Source of the DNA: Pseudonocardia sp.
Lineage (GTDB): Bacteria; Actinomycetota; Actinomycetes; Mycobacteriales; Pseudonocardiaceae
Length of the DNA stretch: 19,633 bases
Assembly (NCBI GenBank): GCA_030453005.1
Contig: JAKDLE010000001.1
Span: 1 to 19,633 of the forward strand
Direction: 5' to 3'
The notes under the pieces are model-generated. The model saw only the letters and a program-made list of their open reading frames with translations. It did not search any database and had not been told where the DNA came from. The position numbers and the translations under genes are program-made. Shown here piece after piece: positions 8,090 to 15,478 of the stretch (position 1 is its first letter; each line of letters starts with the position of its first letter).

Positions 8090-9004
8090 ATGGACACGAC
8101 GACCCTGCCGAGCTGGAACGACGGGCCCGCGCGCCGCGCGGTGCTGGAGTTCCTCGCGACGGTGACGGAGGCCGGTCCGGGCCACGTGCCGCCGGTGGAC
8201 CGCGTCGCCACGTTCGACAACGACGGCACATTGTGGTGCGAGCAGCCGCTGCCCCCGCAGTTCGACTTCGTCCTGCGTCGGTGGGCGGAGATGGCCGAGG
8301 CCGATCCGTCGAAGCGGCGCGAGCAGCCCTACCAGGCGGCCGTCGAGCGGGACGCGGACTGGCTGCGCCACTACTACGACCACATCCCGGAGCTGCTGCG
8401 GGGCCTGGCCCACGCTTTCGACGGCGCCACCCCCGAGCAGTTCGAGGCCATCGTGGCGCGCTTCTTCACCGACGTGCACCATCCCCGCTTCGGGCTGCCC
8501 TACGATCAGGTCGTCTACCAGCCCATGCGCGAGCTCCTCGAGCTGCTGGCCGCCAACGGGTTCCGCGTCTTCATCGCCTCCGGCGGGGGCCGCGACTTCA
8601 TGCGCGTCATCTCCGAGGCCACCTACGGTGTGCTCCGGGAACGGGTGATCGGCACGGCGCCGGACTACGAGTACCGCGACGGCACCCTGCACCGGCTGCC
8701 GACGCTGCTCGGCGGGGTCGACGACGGCCCGGGAAAGCCGGTGCACATCTTCCATCAGGTCGGACGCCGACCGTTGCTCGCCGGTGGCAACTCCGACGGC
8801 GACGTCGAGATGATGGAGTCCGCCCGCTTCGCCCTGCTGGTGCACCACGACGACGCCGACCGCGAGTACGCGTACGACGTCAAGGCCGAGCGCGCCCTCG
8901 ACGTCGCCGCGCGCGACGGGTGGACCGTCGTGAGCATGCGCGACGACTGGTCGACGGTCTTCCCCCAGCGGGTCCCGGTCAGGACAGCGGCCGAGGTCGG
9001 GTAG
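8090..9004 (+). CDS. HAD-superfamily phosphatase/hydrolase
   Basis: This 304-residue protein carries the HAD motifs in order. Motif I is TFDNDGTLW, with nucleophile Asp43 and Asp45. Motif II is the serine in FIASGGGRDFMR, and motif IV is GGNSDGDVEMM, with metal-binding Asp residues. A helical cap of about 100 residues lies between I and II, as in the C1-cap phosphoserine-phosphatase-like group (PF12710 type). It is expected to be a cytosolic Mg-dependent phosphomonoesterase; the substrate cannot be read from sequence. ATG 8090 has GGAG at 8079-8082, seven bases away; the frame is open further upstream but without a ribosome binding site. Its stop is only seven bases from the convergent FGE stop. 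Confidence 0.93.
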   Translation: MDTTTLPSWNDGPARRAVLEFLATVTEAGPGHVPPVDRVATFDNDGTLWCEQPLPPQFDFVLRRWAEMAEADPSKRREQPYQAAVERDADWLRHYYDHIPELLRGLAHAFDGATPEQFEAIVARFFTDVHHPRFGLPYDQVVYQPMRELLELLAANGFRVFIASGGGRDFMRVISEATYGVLRERVIGTAPDYEYRDGTLHRLPTLLGGVDDGPGKPVHIFHQVGRRPLLAGGNSDGDVEMMESARFALLVHHDDADREYAYDVKAERALDVAARDGWTVVSMRDDWSTVFPQRVPVRTAAEVG

Positions 9005-9011
9005 CGGGCCG

Positions 9012-9977
9012 TCACGCAGCGGCGTCGGCCGCCATGCGGAAGCCGATGTTCCCGGCGCTGCTGTCCGGGGAGTTCGCGCTGCGCGCGGCGCACCGGTAGC
9101 GCCAGCAGTAGGACTCCTGGCAGAGGTAGGAGCCGCCGCGCATGTTCCGCTGACCCGGGCGGGCGGGGCCGAACCGGTCGGCGCACCACTCCCACACGTT
9201 CCCGGTCGCGTTGTGCAGGCCGAAGCCGTTGGCCGGGAAGGCGTCGACCGGGGCGGTGCCGGCGTACCCGTCGTCCGCGGTGTCGTGCTCGGGGAAGCGG
9301 CCCTGGAAGACGTTCATCCGGTGCTCGCCGCCCGGGGTCAGCTCGTCACCCCACGGGAAGCGAGCTCCGTCCAGCCCGCCGCGGGCCGCGTACTCCCACT
9401 CGGCCTCGCTGGGCAGCCGCCCGCCCGCCCACCGGCAGTACGCCCGGGCGTCGAGCCACGACACGTGGACGACGGGATGGTCGCCCCGGCCGTCGACGTC
9501 GGAGGTGCCACCCTCGGGTCGGTGCCAGGAGGCCCCCGGCACCTGCCGCCACCACGGTGCGGCCGCGACTGCGCGGGTGGGCGGGAACCGGTCGGGCAGC
9601 AGCCCACCGAACACGAACGACCAGCCTTCCCGCTCCGCGGTGGTGTGGTAGCCGGTCGCCTCGACGAAGGCCGCGAAGTCGTCGTTGCGGACCGCGTGCG
9701 CGGCGACCCGGAATGCTGCGACGTGCACCGCCCGCGGCGGGCCTTCGCCGTCGGCGGGGTAGCGCTGCTCGGCCGATCCCATCTCGAACACCCCGCCGGG
9801 CAGGGCCAGCAACGGGGGACCGGGCGACCCGGACGCGGTGGCGGTCCAGCGCTCCTCGCGCACCACCGTGTCCGCGCCGCCGCGGGTCGCCGCGCCGCAG
9901 CACGCCGCCGCCGTGTCCCGCAGGTCCTCCGAGGCCGTCATGCACTGGAGCATCGCGACCCCGCCCGACGCCGGCAT
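9012..9977 (-). CDS. Formylglycine-generating enzyme (sulfatase maturase, SUMF1-type)
   Basis: This 321-residue protein oxidises the sulfatase CxPxR cysteine to formylglycine, using Cu and O2. The family features are the LPGGVFEMGS entry motif, HPVVHVSWLDARAYCRWAG, RLPSEAEWEYAARGG, TGNVWEWCAD and RGGSYLCQESYCWRYR. Cys286 and Cys291 correspond to the paired copper-binding cysteines of Streptomyces FGE. The C-terminus NIGFRMA is typical. There is no signal peptide, matching a cytosolic target such as the sulfatase at 5109-7466. ATG 9977 shares its A with the SulP stop (TGATG); a GTG at 9980 is an equal alternative. No good ribosome binding site precedes it, so it is probably translated by coupling to SulP. 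Confidence 0.97.
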   Translation of the reverse strand: MPASGGVAMLQCMTASEDLRDTAAACCGAATRGGADTVVREERWTATASGSPGPPLLALPGGVFEMGSAEQRYPADGEGPPRAVHVAAFRVAAHAVRNDDFAAFVEATGYHTTAEREGWSFVFGGLLPDRFPPTRAVAAAPWWRQVPGASWHRPEGGTSDVDGRGDHPVVHVSWLDARAYCRWAGGRLPSEAEWEYAARGGLDGARFPWGDELTPGGEHRMNVFQGRFPEHDTADDGYAGTAPVDAFPANGFGLHNATGNVWEWCADRFGPARPGQRNMRGGSYLCQESYCWRYRCAARSANSPDSSAGNIGFRMAADAAA

Positions 9978-11800
9978 CACCCGTCGGGGATGGGTGCGCC
10001 CGCTGAACCGCCGGTGGTGAGCCCGGTGTCCGCGGGCGGCCTGCCCTCGGCGAGCGGCTCAGCGGGGTCCGTCGCGACCGGTTCGGTCCGGCTCCGACGC
10101 ACGAAGTCGGCCACGGCGTCGCGGATGCGCAGGGGGAACCCGTCGGCGCCGATCCGCTCCTCGAGCTCCATCTGGCGCAGGGTGGTGCGCAGCGACGTGC
10201 GCACCCGGGCCAGCACGAGCCGGACCCCCCGGTCGTCGAGCTGGTCCAGGAGCTCGTCGAGCGCCTCGGCCCCGGTGATGTCCATGTCGACGACCCCCTC
10301 GGCGTCGATGACGACTTCGACGGCCGGTGGCTCCGACTCGTCGACGAGGCGGAGCACCTCGTCGCGCAGGACCGCGGCGTTGGCGAAGAACAGCGGCGCG
10401 TCGAACCGGTAGACGAGCAGGCCCGGCACGGTGTCGGTGCCGTCGAAGTTGGTCGCGCTCCGCCACGCCGTGCGGCCCGCCACCCGTCCGAGTACGGCGG
10501 TCGGGGGCAGCACCGCGCGCCGCAGCACCTCGAGCAGCGACACCACGACGCCCACCGCGATGCCCGGCAGCACACCGACGACCAGCACGCCCGCCGCGGT
10601 GACCGCCGCGAGGGCGAAGTCGCTGCGGCGCACCCGCCACAGCCTGCGGAAGGCGGCGACGTCGACCATCCGGGCCGCCGCGACGAGCACGACCGCGCCG
10701 AGCGCCGCCTGCGGCAGGAACCGGAACACCGGCGTCAGCACCAGGAGGGTGACGGCCGTGAGTGCGGCCGCGATGAGGTTCGCCAGCTGGGACCGGGCCG
10801 GGGTGTCGGCCACGATGAAGCTGCGTGAGTCGCTCGCGTTGGGCGGCAGGCCCTGCAGCAGCCCGGATCCGACGGACGCGGCGGCCAGGCCGAGGAACTC
10901 GCGCGGGCCCGAGACCTGCTCGCGGTCGCGGCGAGCCAGGGCGCTGGCGGTGAGCATGCTGCTGGCGAACACGAGCAGCGCGATGCTCGCGCCCGCGCCG
11001 AGCAGGTCGACCACGTCGCCCGCCTCGACGCTCGGCAGCGACGGGACGGGGATGCCGGCCGGGACCTCCCCGATCACCGGCACCCGGTCGTCCCAGCCGA
11101 GGACGGCCACGAGGACGGTGGCCCCCGCGACCGCGAGCAGGATGCCCGGCACGCCCGGGGCCCACCGGCGCACCACGACGACGATCAGCACGGTCATCGA
11201 CCCGATCAGCAAGGCCCGCAGGTTCGTCGTCGGGAGGCCGGCGGCCAGCTCGGCCAGCTTGCGCCACCAGTCATCGGCGGGAGTCGGGATCGCGAAGATC
11301 TTGCCGAGCTGGCTCACGCCGATCACGACCGCCGAGCCGGCGAGGTAGCCGGCCAGCACGGGGGTCGAGAGCAGCCGGGACACCACGGCGAGCCGCAACA
11401 CCGCGCCCAGCAGCAGGAAACCGGCCGCGACCAGGCAGAGCAGCGCGGCCAGCCCCGACGCCCGCTCCGGTACCCCGGCCGCCAGGCCGCCGATGTAGGC
11501 CGCGGTGACGATCGCGGTCGACGACTCGGGCCCGACGTGCAGGTACCGGCTGCTGCCCAGCAGCGGGTAGAGGAGCAGGGCACCGATCGCGGTGTAGAGA
11601 CCGGTGACGGGAGGCAGGCCGGCCAGCTCGCCGTAGGCCAGGCCCTGGGGTACCAGCACCGCCCACACGGCGAGACCCGCGAGCAGGTCGGGCCGTATCC
11701 AGGACCGCCGGTACCGCATCAGGTCGGCCGCCCCGGGAAGCAGGCGGCGCAGGTGGCCGGGCTGCGGCACCGGTTCGGGTGCAGGCTCCGCTGCGGCCAC
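9977..11800 (-). CDS. SulP-family anion (sulfate) transporter with STAS domain
   Basis: This 607-residue membrane protein has the SulP signature PQGLAYGELAGLPPVTGLYT (residues 51-70). About 10-14 hydrophobic segments follow, then a cytosolic C-terminal STAS domain containing VVIDAEGVVDMDITGAEAL. Family members move sulfate, bicarbonate or other anions; this neighbourhood favours sulfate. GTG 11800 is chosen because GGGGGAG at 11808-11814 sits seven bases upstream. GTG 11806, overlapping the channel stop as GTGA, is an alternative with too short a spacer. A longer open frame to 13363 exists but runs antisense or out of frame through other genes. It lies between the channel and FGE genes in one operon. 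Confidence 0.95.
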   Translation of the reverse strand: MAAAEPAPEPVPQPGHLRRLLPGAADLMRYRRSWIRPDLLAGLAVWAVLVPQGLAYGELAGLPPVTGLYTAIGALLLYPLLGSSRYLHVGPESSTAIVTAAYIGGLAAGVPERASGLAALLCLVAAGFLLLGAVLRLAVVSRLLSTPVLAGYLAGSAVVIGVSQLGKIFAIPTPADDWWRKLAELAAGLPTTNLRALLIGSMTVLIVVVVRRWAPGVPGILLAVAGATVLVAVLGWDDRVPVIGEVPAGIPVPSLPSVEAGDVVDLLGAGASIALLVFASSMLTASALARRDREQVSGPREFLGLAAASVGSGLLQGLPPNASDSRSFIVADTPARSQLANLIAAALTAVTLLVLTPVFRFLPQAALGAVVLVAAARMVDVAAFRRLWRVRRSDFALAAVTAAGVLVVGVLPGIAVGVVVSLLEVLRRAVLPPTAVLGRVAGRTAWRSATNFDGTDTVPGLLVYRFDAPLFFANAAVLRDEVLRLVDESEPPAVEVVIDAEGVVDMDITGAEALDELLDQLDDRGVRLVLARVRTSLRTTLRQMELEERIGADGFPLRIRDAVADFVRRSRTEPVATDPAEPLAEGRPPADTGLTTGGSAGAPIPDG

Positions 11801-11802
11801 GT

Positions 11803-12384
11803 TCACGCTCCCCCTGCACGATCGCGGGTCTCCGCCGCCTGCGGACCGTCGCGCTCGCGCCGCTGGACCGCCACCTGCACCGCGCCGAGCACGATCTTCG
11901 CGATCAGCCCGACCACCACCAGGCCCAGGACCATCTGGATCATCGTGGCGATGCGTGCCACGTCGCTGCGCGGGGCGATGTCCCCGAAGCCGACGGTGGC
12001 GAAGACGGTGACGGTGAAGTAGAGCGCGTCGGTCCGGCCGAGTACCTCGCTGAATCCGTCCGGGTCGTTGCTCGACATCACGGCGTAGGTCGCGGCGAAC
12101 AGCACGACGAACGTCGGCACGGCGATCGCGACCGACTGGATCGCGCGCAGCCGCGGGACGTCGGAGGCGAGGATCGCCCGCACCTGCCAGATGATGACCA
12201 CGGCCAGGACCACCAGCCCGAGCACCAGCCCGACCCCGGTGCCGACGTCGAGCTGCCCGTCCAACGGGGCCAAGTAGTACACGACCACCAGCAGCGCTGC
12301 CGACACTGCGGCCCGAAGCAGTGCCAGGGTCACCGTGCGCCGCCGGCCCGACGGGCTCAGCTCGTCGTAGCGCTTCCTCGTCAT
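11803..12384 (-). CDS. Potassium-channel-family membrane protein (Ion_trans_2 type)
   Basis: This 193-residue protein has two N-terminal hydrophobic segments (about 21-41 and 50-70). A third helix at 81-104 is followed by a pore loop with selectivity filter TVGFGD (130-135) and a last helix at 147-170. The filter is the canonical K+ channel signature. There is no RCK or cyclic-nucleotide domain; the tail is short and charged. It is the first gene of a minus-strand operon and its stop directly abuts the SulP start. The ATG 12384 ribosome binding site is weak. A potassium pathway alongside an anion transporter could balance charge; that is inference. Confidence 0.92.
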   Translation of the reverse strand: MTRKRYDELSPSGRRRTVTLALLRAAVSAALLVVVYYLAPLDGQLDVGTGVGLVLGLVVLAVVIIWQVRAILASDVPRLRAIQSVAIAVPTFVVLFAATYAVMSSNDPDGFSEVLGRTDALYFTVTVFATVGFGDIAPRSDVARIATMIQMVLGLVVVGLIAKIVLGAVQVAVQRRERDGPQAAETRDRAGGA

Positions 12385-12625
12385 CAGGCCTGACCCGCCT
12401 TGCCCGGTGCCGCCGCCGAACCGCCGACGAGCGTCCCCGTGACGACCATCGTGATTCCTCTCCTGGGCCGGCCAGGCCGGGCTGGGTCCGTCCGTCCGGG
12501 ACGTTCACCGAACCGCCGGGCCGCGTCGTGTGCACCACCCGAGCGGGGTGACCCTCCCGCGCGCCGTGCGGTCCGACATCCGTCACACTGGCGGCGCCGC
12601 GGACGCTCGCGGAGGGAGGGCGCCG

Positions 12626-13129
12626 ATGGAACTCGTCCCGCGTGACGACCCGCGTGTCGTCGCGCTGTCCGCGGCGTTGGAGCCCTACGCGTGGACCCGA
12701 ACCGCCCCGGAGATGCTGGCCCGCCGCGCGTTGGGTGTCCTGGACCGGCACTGGCTCCTCGGGCAGCTGCCCGGTCCGCAGCCCGCAGTGCGCCTCGACG
12801 ACACCGAACCTGCGGATCCGTCCGACGAGAGGGTGACGGCCCTGGTGGAGGTCCTCTATCCGCTGCGCCGGCGGGCGCTGACGCGCGGGGCGTTGTGCCG
12901 CCAGCTCGTCAGCGGCCTGATAGCGTGGGGTGTGCAGCGTCGGCTGGCCGACATCGAGACTCGCCTGGCTGCTCGACAGCGGCGCCTGACGCCGGCGCCG
13001 CACACCCGCCCCGCTCACTGGCGGGACATGGCCATCCGCATCTCGGCCTCGCTGTCGACGATGAGCTCGCCGCTCAGGTCGACGGTCACGCTGCGCAGCA
13101 GCCCGGTGAACCGGAACGGGGACCGGTAG
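12626..13129 (+). CDS. Hypothetical protein (167 aa), 3' end overlapping a sulfatase remnant
   Basis: ATG 12626 follows a strong GGAGGGAGGG (12611-12620) with five-base spacing, so initiation is credible. The product is Arg/Leu-rich, predicted mostly helical, with ETRLAARQRRL near residue 115, and has no membrane segment. I do not recognise it. The last 38 or so codons (from about 13015) run antisense to the sulfatase C-terminal remnant and have a different composition. The original stop may therefore have been lost in the rearrangement that brought in the remnant. Confidence 0.6.
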   Translation: MELVPRDDPRVVALSAALEPYAWTRTAPEMLARRALGVLDRHWLLGQLPGPQPAVRLDDTEPADPSDERVTALVEVLYPLRRRALTRGALCRQLVSGLIAWGVQRRLADIETRLAARQRRLTPAPHTRPAHWRDMAIRISASLSTMSSPLRSTVTLRSSPVNRNGDR

Positions 13130-13401
13130 TCGGCCACGATCGGCGCTCCGGGGTTGGCCCCGCACGACAGCCCGCCCGGGTTGAAGATGATCGGTACGGT
13201 CACGGGCAGATCCGCCTGTGCGACGAGCGCGTCGTCGACGTAGAGCTGTGCCCGGCCCGGAGACCCCTTGCCCTGCGTGAAGTCCGGTGCGCCGGTGGGT
13301 TCGAACCCGAACCGGAGCCGGTGCTTGCCCGCGGTCAGGGGATCCGGCGCGGACACCGTGCACACCGCGCGGCTGAGGTAGTTGTGGGCGTAGTGCAGCC
13401 G
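13015..13401 (-). pseudogene. Orphan C-terminal fragment of a second arylsulfatase
   Basis: About 128 codons ending at the stop 13015 resemble the beta-rich C-terminal region of the intact sulfatase at 5109-7466. Shared features include the YxxNY/YVYNF start, an LRFGFEPTG versus LLSAGFDKTG strand, AQLYVDD versus LSLYYGD, PFRFTG versus PWAFTG, and VTVDLSGELIVD versus LAVDVSGQPYID. The catalytic domain with the CxPxR motif is absent and no start codon or ribosome binding site precedes the homologous part. It is therefore a truncated relic. The reading frame is still open and clean, which suggests recent loss. Confidence 0.8.
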
Positions 13402-13638
13402 CTGGTCCGAGTCCCCGGCCCTCCTGCCCGAGCTGCCGACGGTCGGCTCGCTCCTGCTCGAAAGAAGCACCGTGGTGCGCTCATGGTCGTCACCCGAGCC
13501 GGGTGGCCTTCCCCGAGTTGTCCGCGCAACCCGGCACACCCGGAACGGGGGATGCCCGTCTGCGGGAGCGGGTGCACGGTTGCGGGGTCGAGGGCCCAGC
13601 GCAGTCGCCATCCGGGCCCGCGGAGGAGATGAGGACCG

Positions 13639-13842
13639 ATGGGAACGAGGCGGTACGAGTTCCGGGTGGACGGCAGGCTGTCGGAGGAGGCCCGCAGCGC
13701 CTTCGCCGACATGCGGATCACCGAGCCACCCCTGCAGACCGTCATCGACGGCGAGGTGCTGGACGAGTCGCACCTGCACGGAATCATCGCGCAGTTCCAG
13801 ACGCTGGGCGTCACCGTGGTATCCGTGCATCCGGTTCCCTGA
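13639..13842 (+). CDS. Small protein of unknown function, paralogue of 3847-4068
   Basis: This 67-residue protein starts at ATG 13639 after GGAGGAGATGAGG. It aligns end to end with the protein at 3847 (RYEFRVDGRLSE.AR.AF, PLQTVIDG, HLHGIIAQFQTLG, VTVVSVHPV), ending shortly after the VVSV strand. The second copy confirms that both are real genes. It lies between the sulfatase remnant and the nitrilase gene. The family was not recognised; a small binding or regulatory role is only a guess. Confidence 0.82.
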   Translation: MGTRRYEFRVDGRLSEEARSAFADMRITEPPLQTVIDGEVLDESHLHGIIAQFQTLGVTVVSVHPVP

Positions 13843-13931
13843 CACGCCCCGATCCGGCTCAGCCCCTTGCCCGGGCGCAGGGACGGCCATCGAGGTGCGA
13901 CGTCGGGACGAGTGTGTGAACGTATCGCCGG

Positions 13932-14927
13932 TCAGCCGACGTTGCGCGTGACAGCGCGGGACTCCCCCAGCCGGCGGTATATCTCGTGGAAGTCGATCGC
14001 GTAGTCGAAGTCGTCGCGCTCGCGTTCTCGGACACCACGGATGTCGAGGTTGTGGACGATCAGCAGCTCCTCCTCGATGTGCGAGGCCTGGATCAGCTTC
14101 ATCCCGGAGGGCGCCCAGATCCCCGAGCCGCCCCAGAAGGTCGCACCGCTGATCGGGTGACGCCCCACCGCGTTGCAGGCGATGACCCACACCTGGTTGG
14201 TCGCGGCCGCGGCCGGTAGGACCTTGTCCCAGAGGTCTCCGTAGTAGCTGGTCGTGCGCACGTTGAGCCCGGGGTAGTCGCGCACCGCGGCCGCGCGCCA
14301 CGAGGCGAGCTCGATGATCGCGTCGACTCCGTCTCCGAGGCAGTACTCGCGTAGGAGGTCACCGAACAGAACGTCGTAGCAGGTGGTGAAGCCGAAGCGC
14401 CCGCGCGGCCCCTCGAGCACGAGGCGATCGTCCCTGCCGCTGACCGTGTACTCCTTCTCGATGCCGGGGAGGAAGACCTTGTCGTAGGTGTTCTCGGTGC
14501 CCAGGTAGTCGTCACGGTGGGGACCACCGAGGACGAACGTGCGGTTGAACATCTGGCCCGCCGGCCCGCGGGACAGGCCGTTGAGGACGATGCCCCGCAG
14601 TGTGTCGTCGAGCAATGGCGCCAGCTCGCCGTCGAGCCAGTCGCGGTGGTTCTCGACGGCCGAGGCCTCCATGTAGTGCCGGCAGCGCTCCTCGTCCTCC
14701 CAGAAGTAGCCTGACAGGCACAACTCGGGGAAGATCGCGAAGTTGACACCGCGCTCCTTGAGGATCCGGACGACGCGCAGGATCTTCGCTTTGTTGGCCT
14801 CCACGTCGGGGACGGCGGCGCTGATGTTGGCGAGCCCGACACTCGCGCCGTCCCCGTCGAAGAAGGTGCGTTCGACCACCGGAATCCCGTCCACGACGTC
14901 GACTGCCGCGCGTTCCGGGTCCACCAT
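13932..14927 (-). CDS. Carbon-nitrogen hydrolase (nitrilase superfamily amidohydrolase)
   Basis: This 331-residue enzyme has the nitrilase-superfamily triad: Glu68 in FAIFPELCLSG, Lys150 in NTYDKVFLPG and Cys183 in GFTTCYDVLFGDL. It should hydrolyse an amide or carbamoyl bond in the cytosol; aliphatic amidase, N-carbamoylase or beta-ureidopropionase-like activity are possible. ATG 14927 is fixed by GAGGAGG six bases upstream. An in-frame start further upstream (14948) would include that site and is rejected. It stands alone on the minus strand, divergent from the gene at 15098. A role in the sulfate-ester locus is not shown. Confidence 0.93.
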   Translation of the reverse strand: MVDPERAAVDVVDGIPVVERTFFDGDGASVGLANISAAVPDVEANKAKILRVVRILKERGVNFAIFPELCLSGYFWEDEERCRHYMEASAVENHRDWLDGELAPLLDDTLRGIVLNGLSRGPAGQMFNRTFVLGGPHRDDYLGTENTYDKVFLPGIEKEYTVSGRDDRLVLEGPRGRFGFTTCYDVLFGDLLREYCLGDGVDAIIELASWRAAAVRDYPGLNVRTTSYYGDLWDKVLPAAAATNQVWVIACNAVGRHPISGATFWGGSGIWAPSGMKLIQASHIEEELLIVHNLDIRGVRERERDDFDYAIDFHEIYRRLGESRAVTRNVG

Positions 14928-14996
14928 CGGTCGCCTCCTCGGACGCACGGAGCCGTGTCGGTGCAGCCGGATTCTCTACGCGGTGCGGCGGTGTGA

Positions 14997-15053
14997 CATC
15001 ACCCCGCGGGGGGGATCCCGGCCGCGGGCGTGGATCCCCCTGCCCGGGTGATG
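14997..15053. repeat. 57-base imperfect inverted repeat in the divergent control region
   Basis: Two nested perfect arms share one centre at 15025: CATCACCC (14997-15004) with GGGTGATG (15046-15053), and GGGGGATCC (15010-15018) with GGATCCCCC (15032-15040). Together they form a long hairpin with a small internal loop. It lies between the divergent starts of the nitrilase (14927) and the 15098 gene, so an operator is likely. An RNA structure in the 15098 leader is also possible. Confidence 0.55.
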
Positions 15054-15097
15054 CATGGCCCGAGCGGCCTCACGACGATGTGGGCCAGGAGGTGCCC

Positions 15098-15478
15098 ATG
15101 GCTCTTTTCGCGATCCTGCTGCCGGTGCTGGTGGGAGTGGTCTTGCTGGTCATGGAGCGGCTGGAGGCGAGGCTGCTCGGCGTCACACCGCTCGTGAACG
15201 CACGGTGGCACGGTCAGGCCGGACCGCTACCGGCCGCCGAGCAACAGGGCGAGCGCACGCGCCGCGTCGCCGGTGTTGCCTGCGTTCACCTCCGCACGCA
15301 GCCCCCCCTCGTCGCCCCGTTCGAGGAGAATCCCGGCCAGCGCCTCTGCTGCACCGGGCTCTCCGGCGTCGGCCCGGGCCCGCAGCTCGGACACCGCGTC
15401 GGGATCGCCGCATCCGACCAGCTGCTCGATCAGCCGCTCGCCGGCACACCGGTCGCCGTTGTCGGCGCGCGTCCGTAG
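15098..15478 (+). CDS. Small membrane protein, 3' end doubtful
   Basis: ATG 15098 has a textbook AGGAGG (15087-15092) five bases upstream. Residues 1-19 (MALFAILLPVLVGVVLLVM) form a single membrane helix followed by ERLEARLLG, like the 40-70-residue single-span proteins common in actinobacteria. The frame stays open to 15478 (126 residues), but from 15227 it is antisense to the large NTPase gene and reads as low-quality protein. The native protein was probably shorter and its original end has been lost or shifted. Confidence 0.5.
   Translation: MALFAILLPVLVGVVLLVMERLEARLLGVTPLVNARWHGQAGPLPAAEQQGERTRRVAGVACVHLRTQPPLVAPFEENPGQRLCCTGLSGVGPGPQLGHRVGIAASDQLLDQPLAGTPVAVVGARP
15211..15226 (-). terminator. 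Weak hairpin adjoining the NTPase stop
   Basis: CGGTC (15211-15215) and GACCG (15222-15226) form a 5-bp stem with a six-base loop directly after the stop codon of the repeat NTPase. The position fits a terminator but the stem is short. Confidence 0.25.

Noticed and set aside
9977..13363. 1128-residue continuous frame extending SulP upstream
   Set aside because: The part before 11806 is Arg/Pro-rich, runs out of frame through the channel gene and the sulfatase relic, and has no SulP homology. SulP has its own ribosome binding site at 11808-11814.
13401..14301. Upstream extension of the sulfatase remnant to a 428-residue protein
   Set aside because: The extra part is out of frame with the nitrilase and the small 13639 gene, both well supported, and shows no sulfatase catalytic motif.
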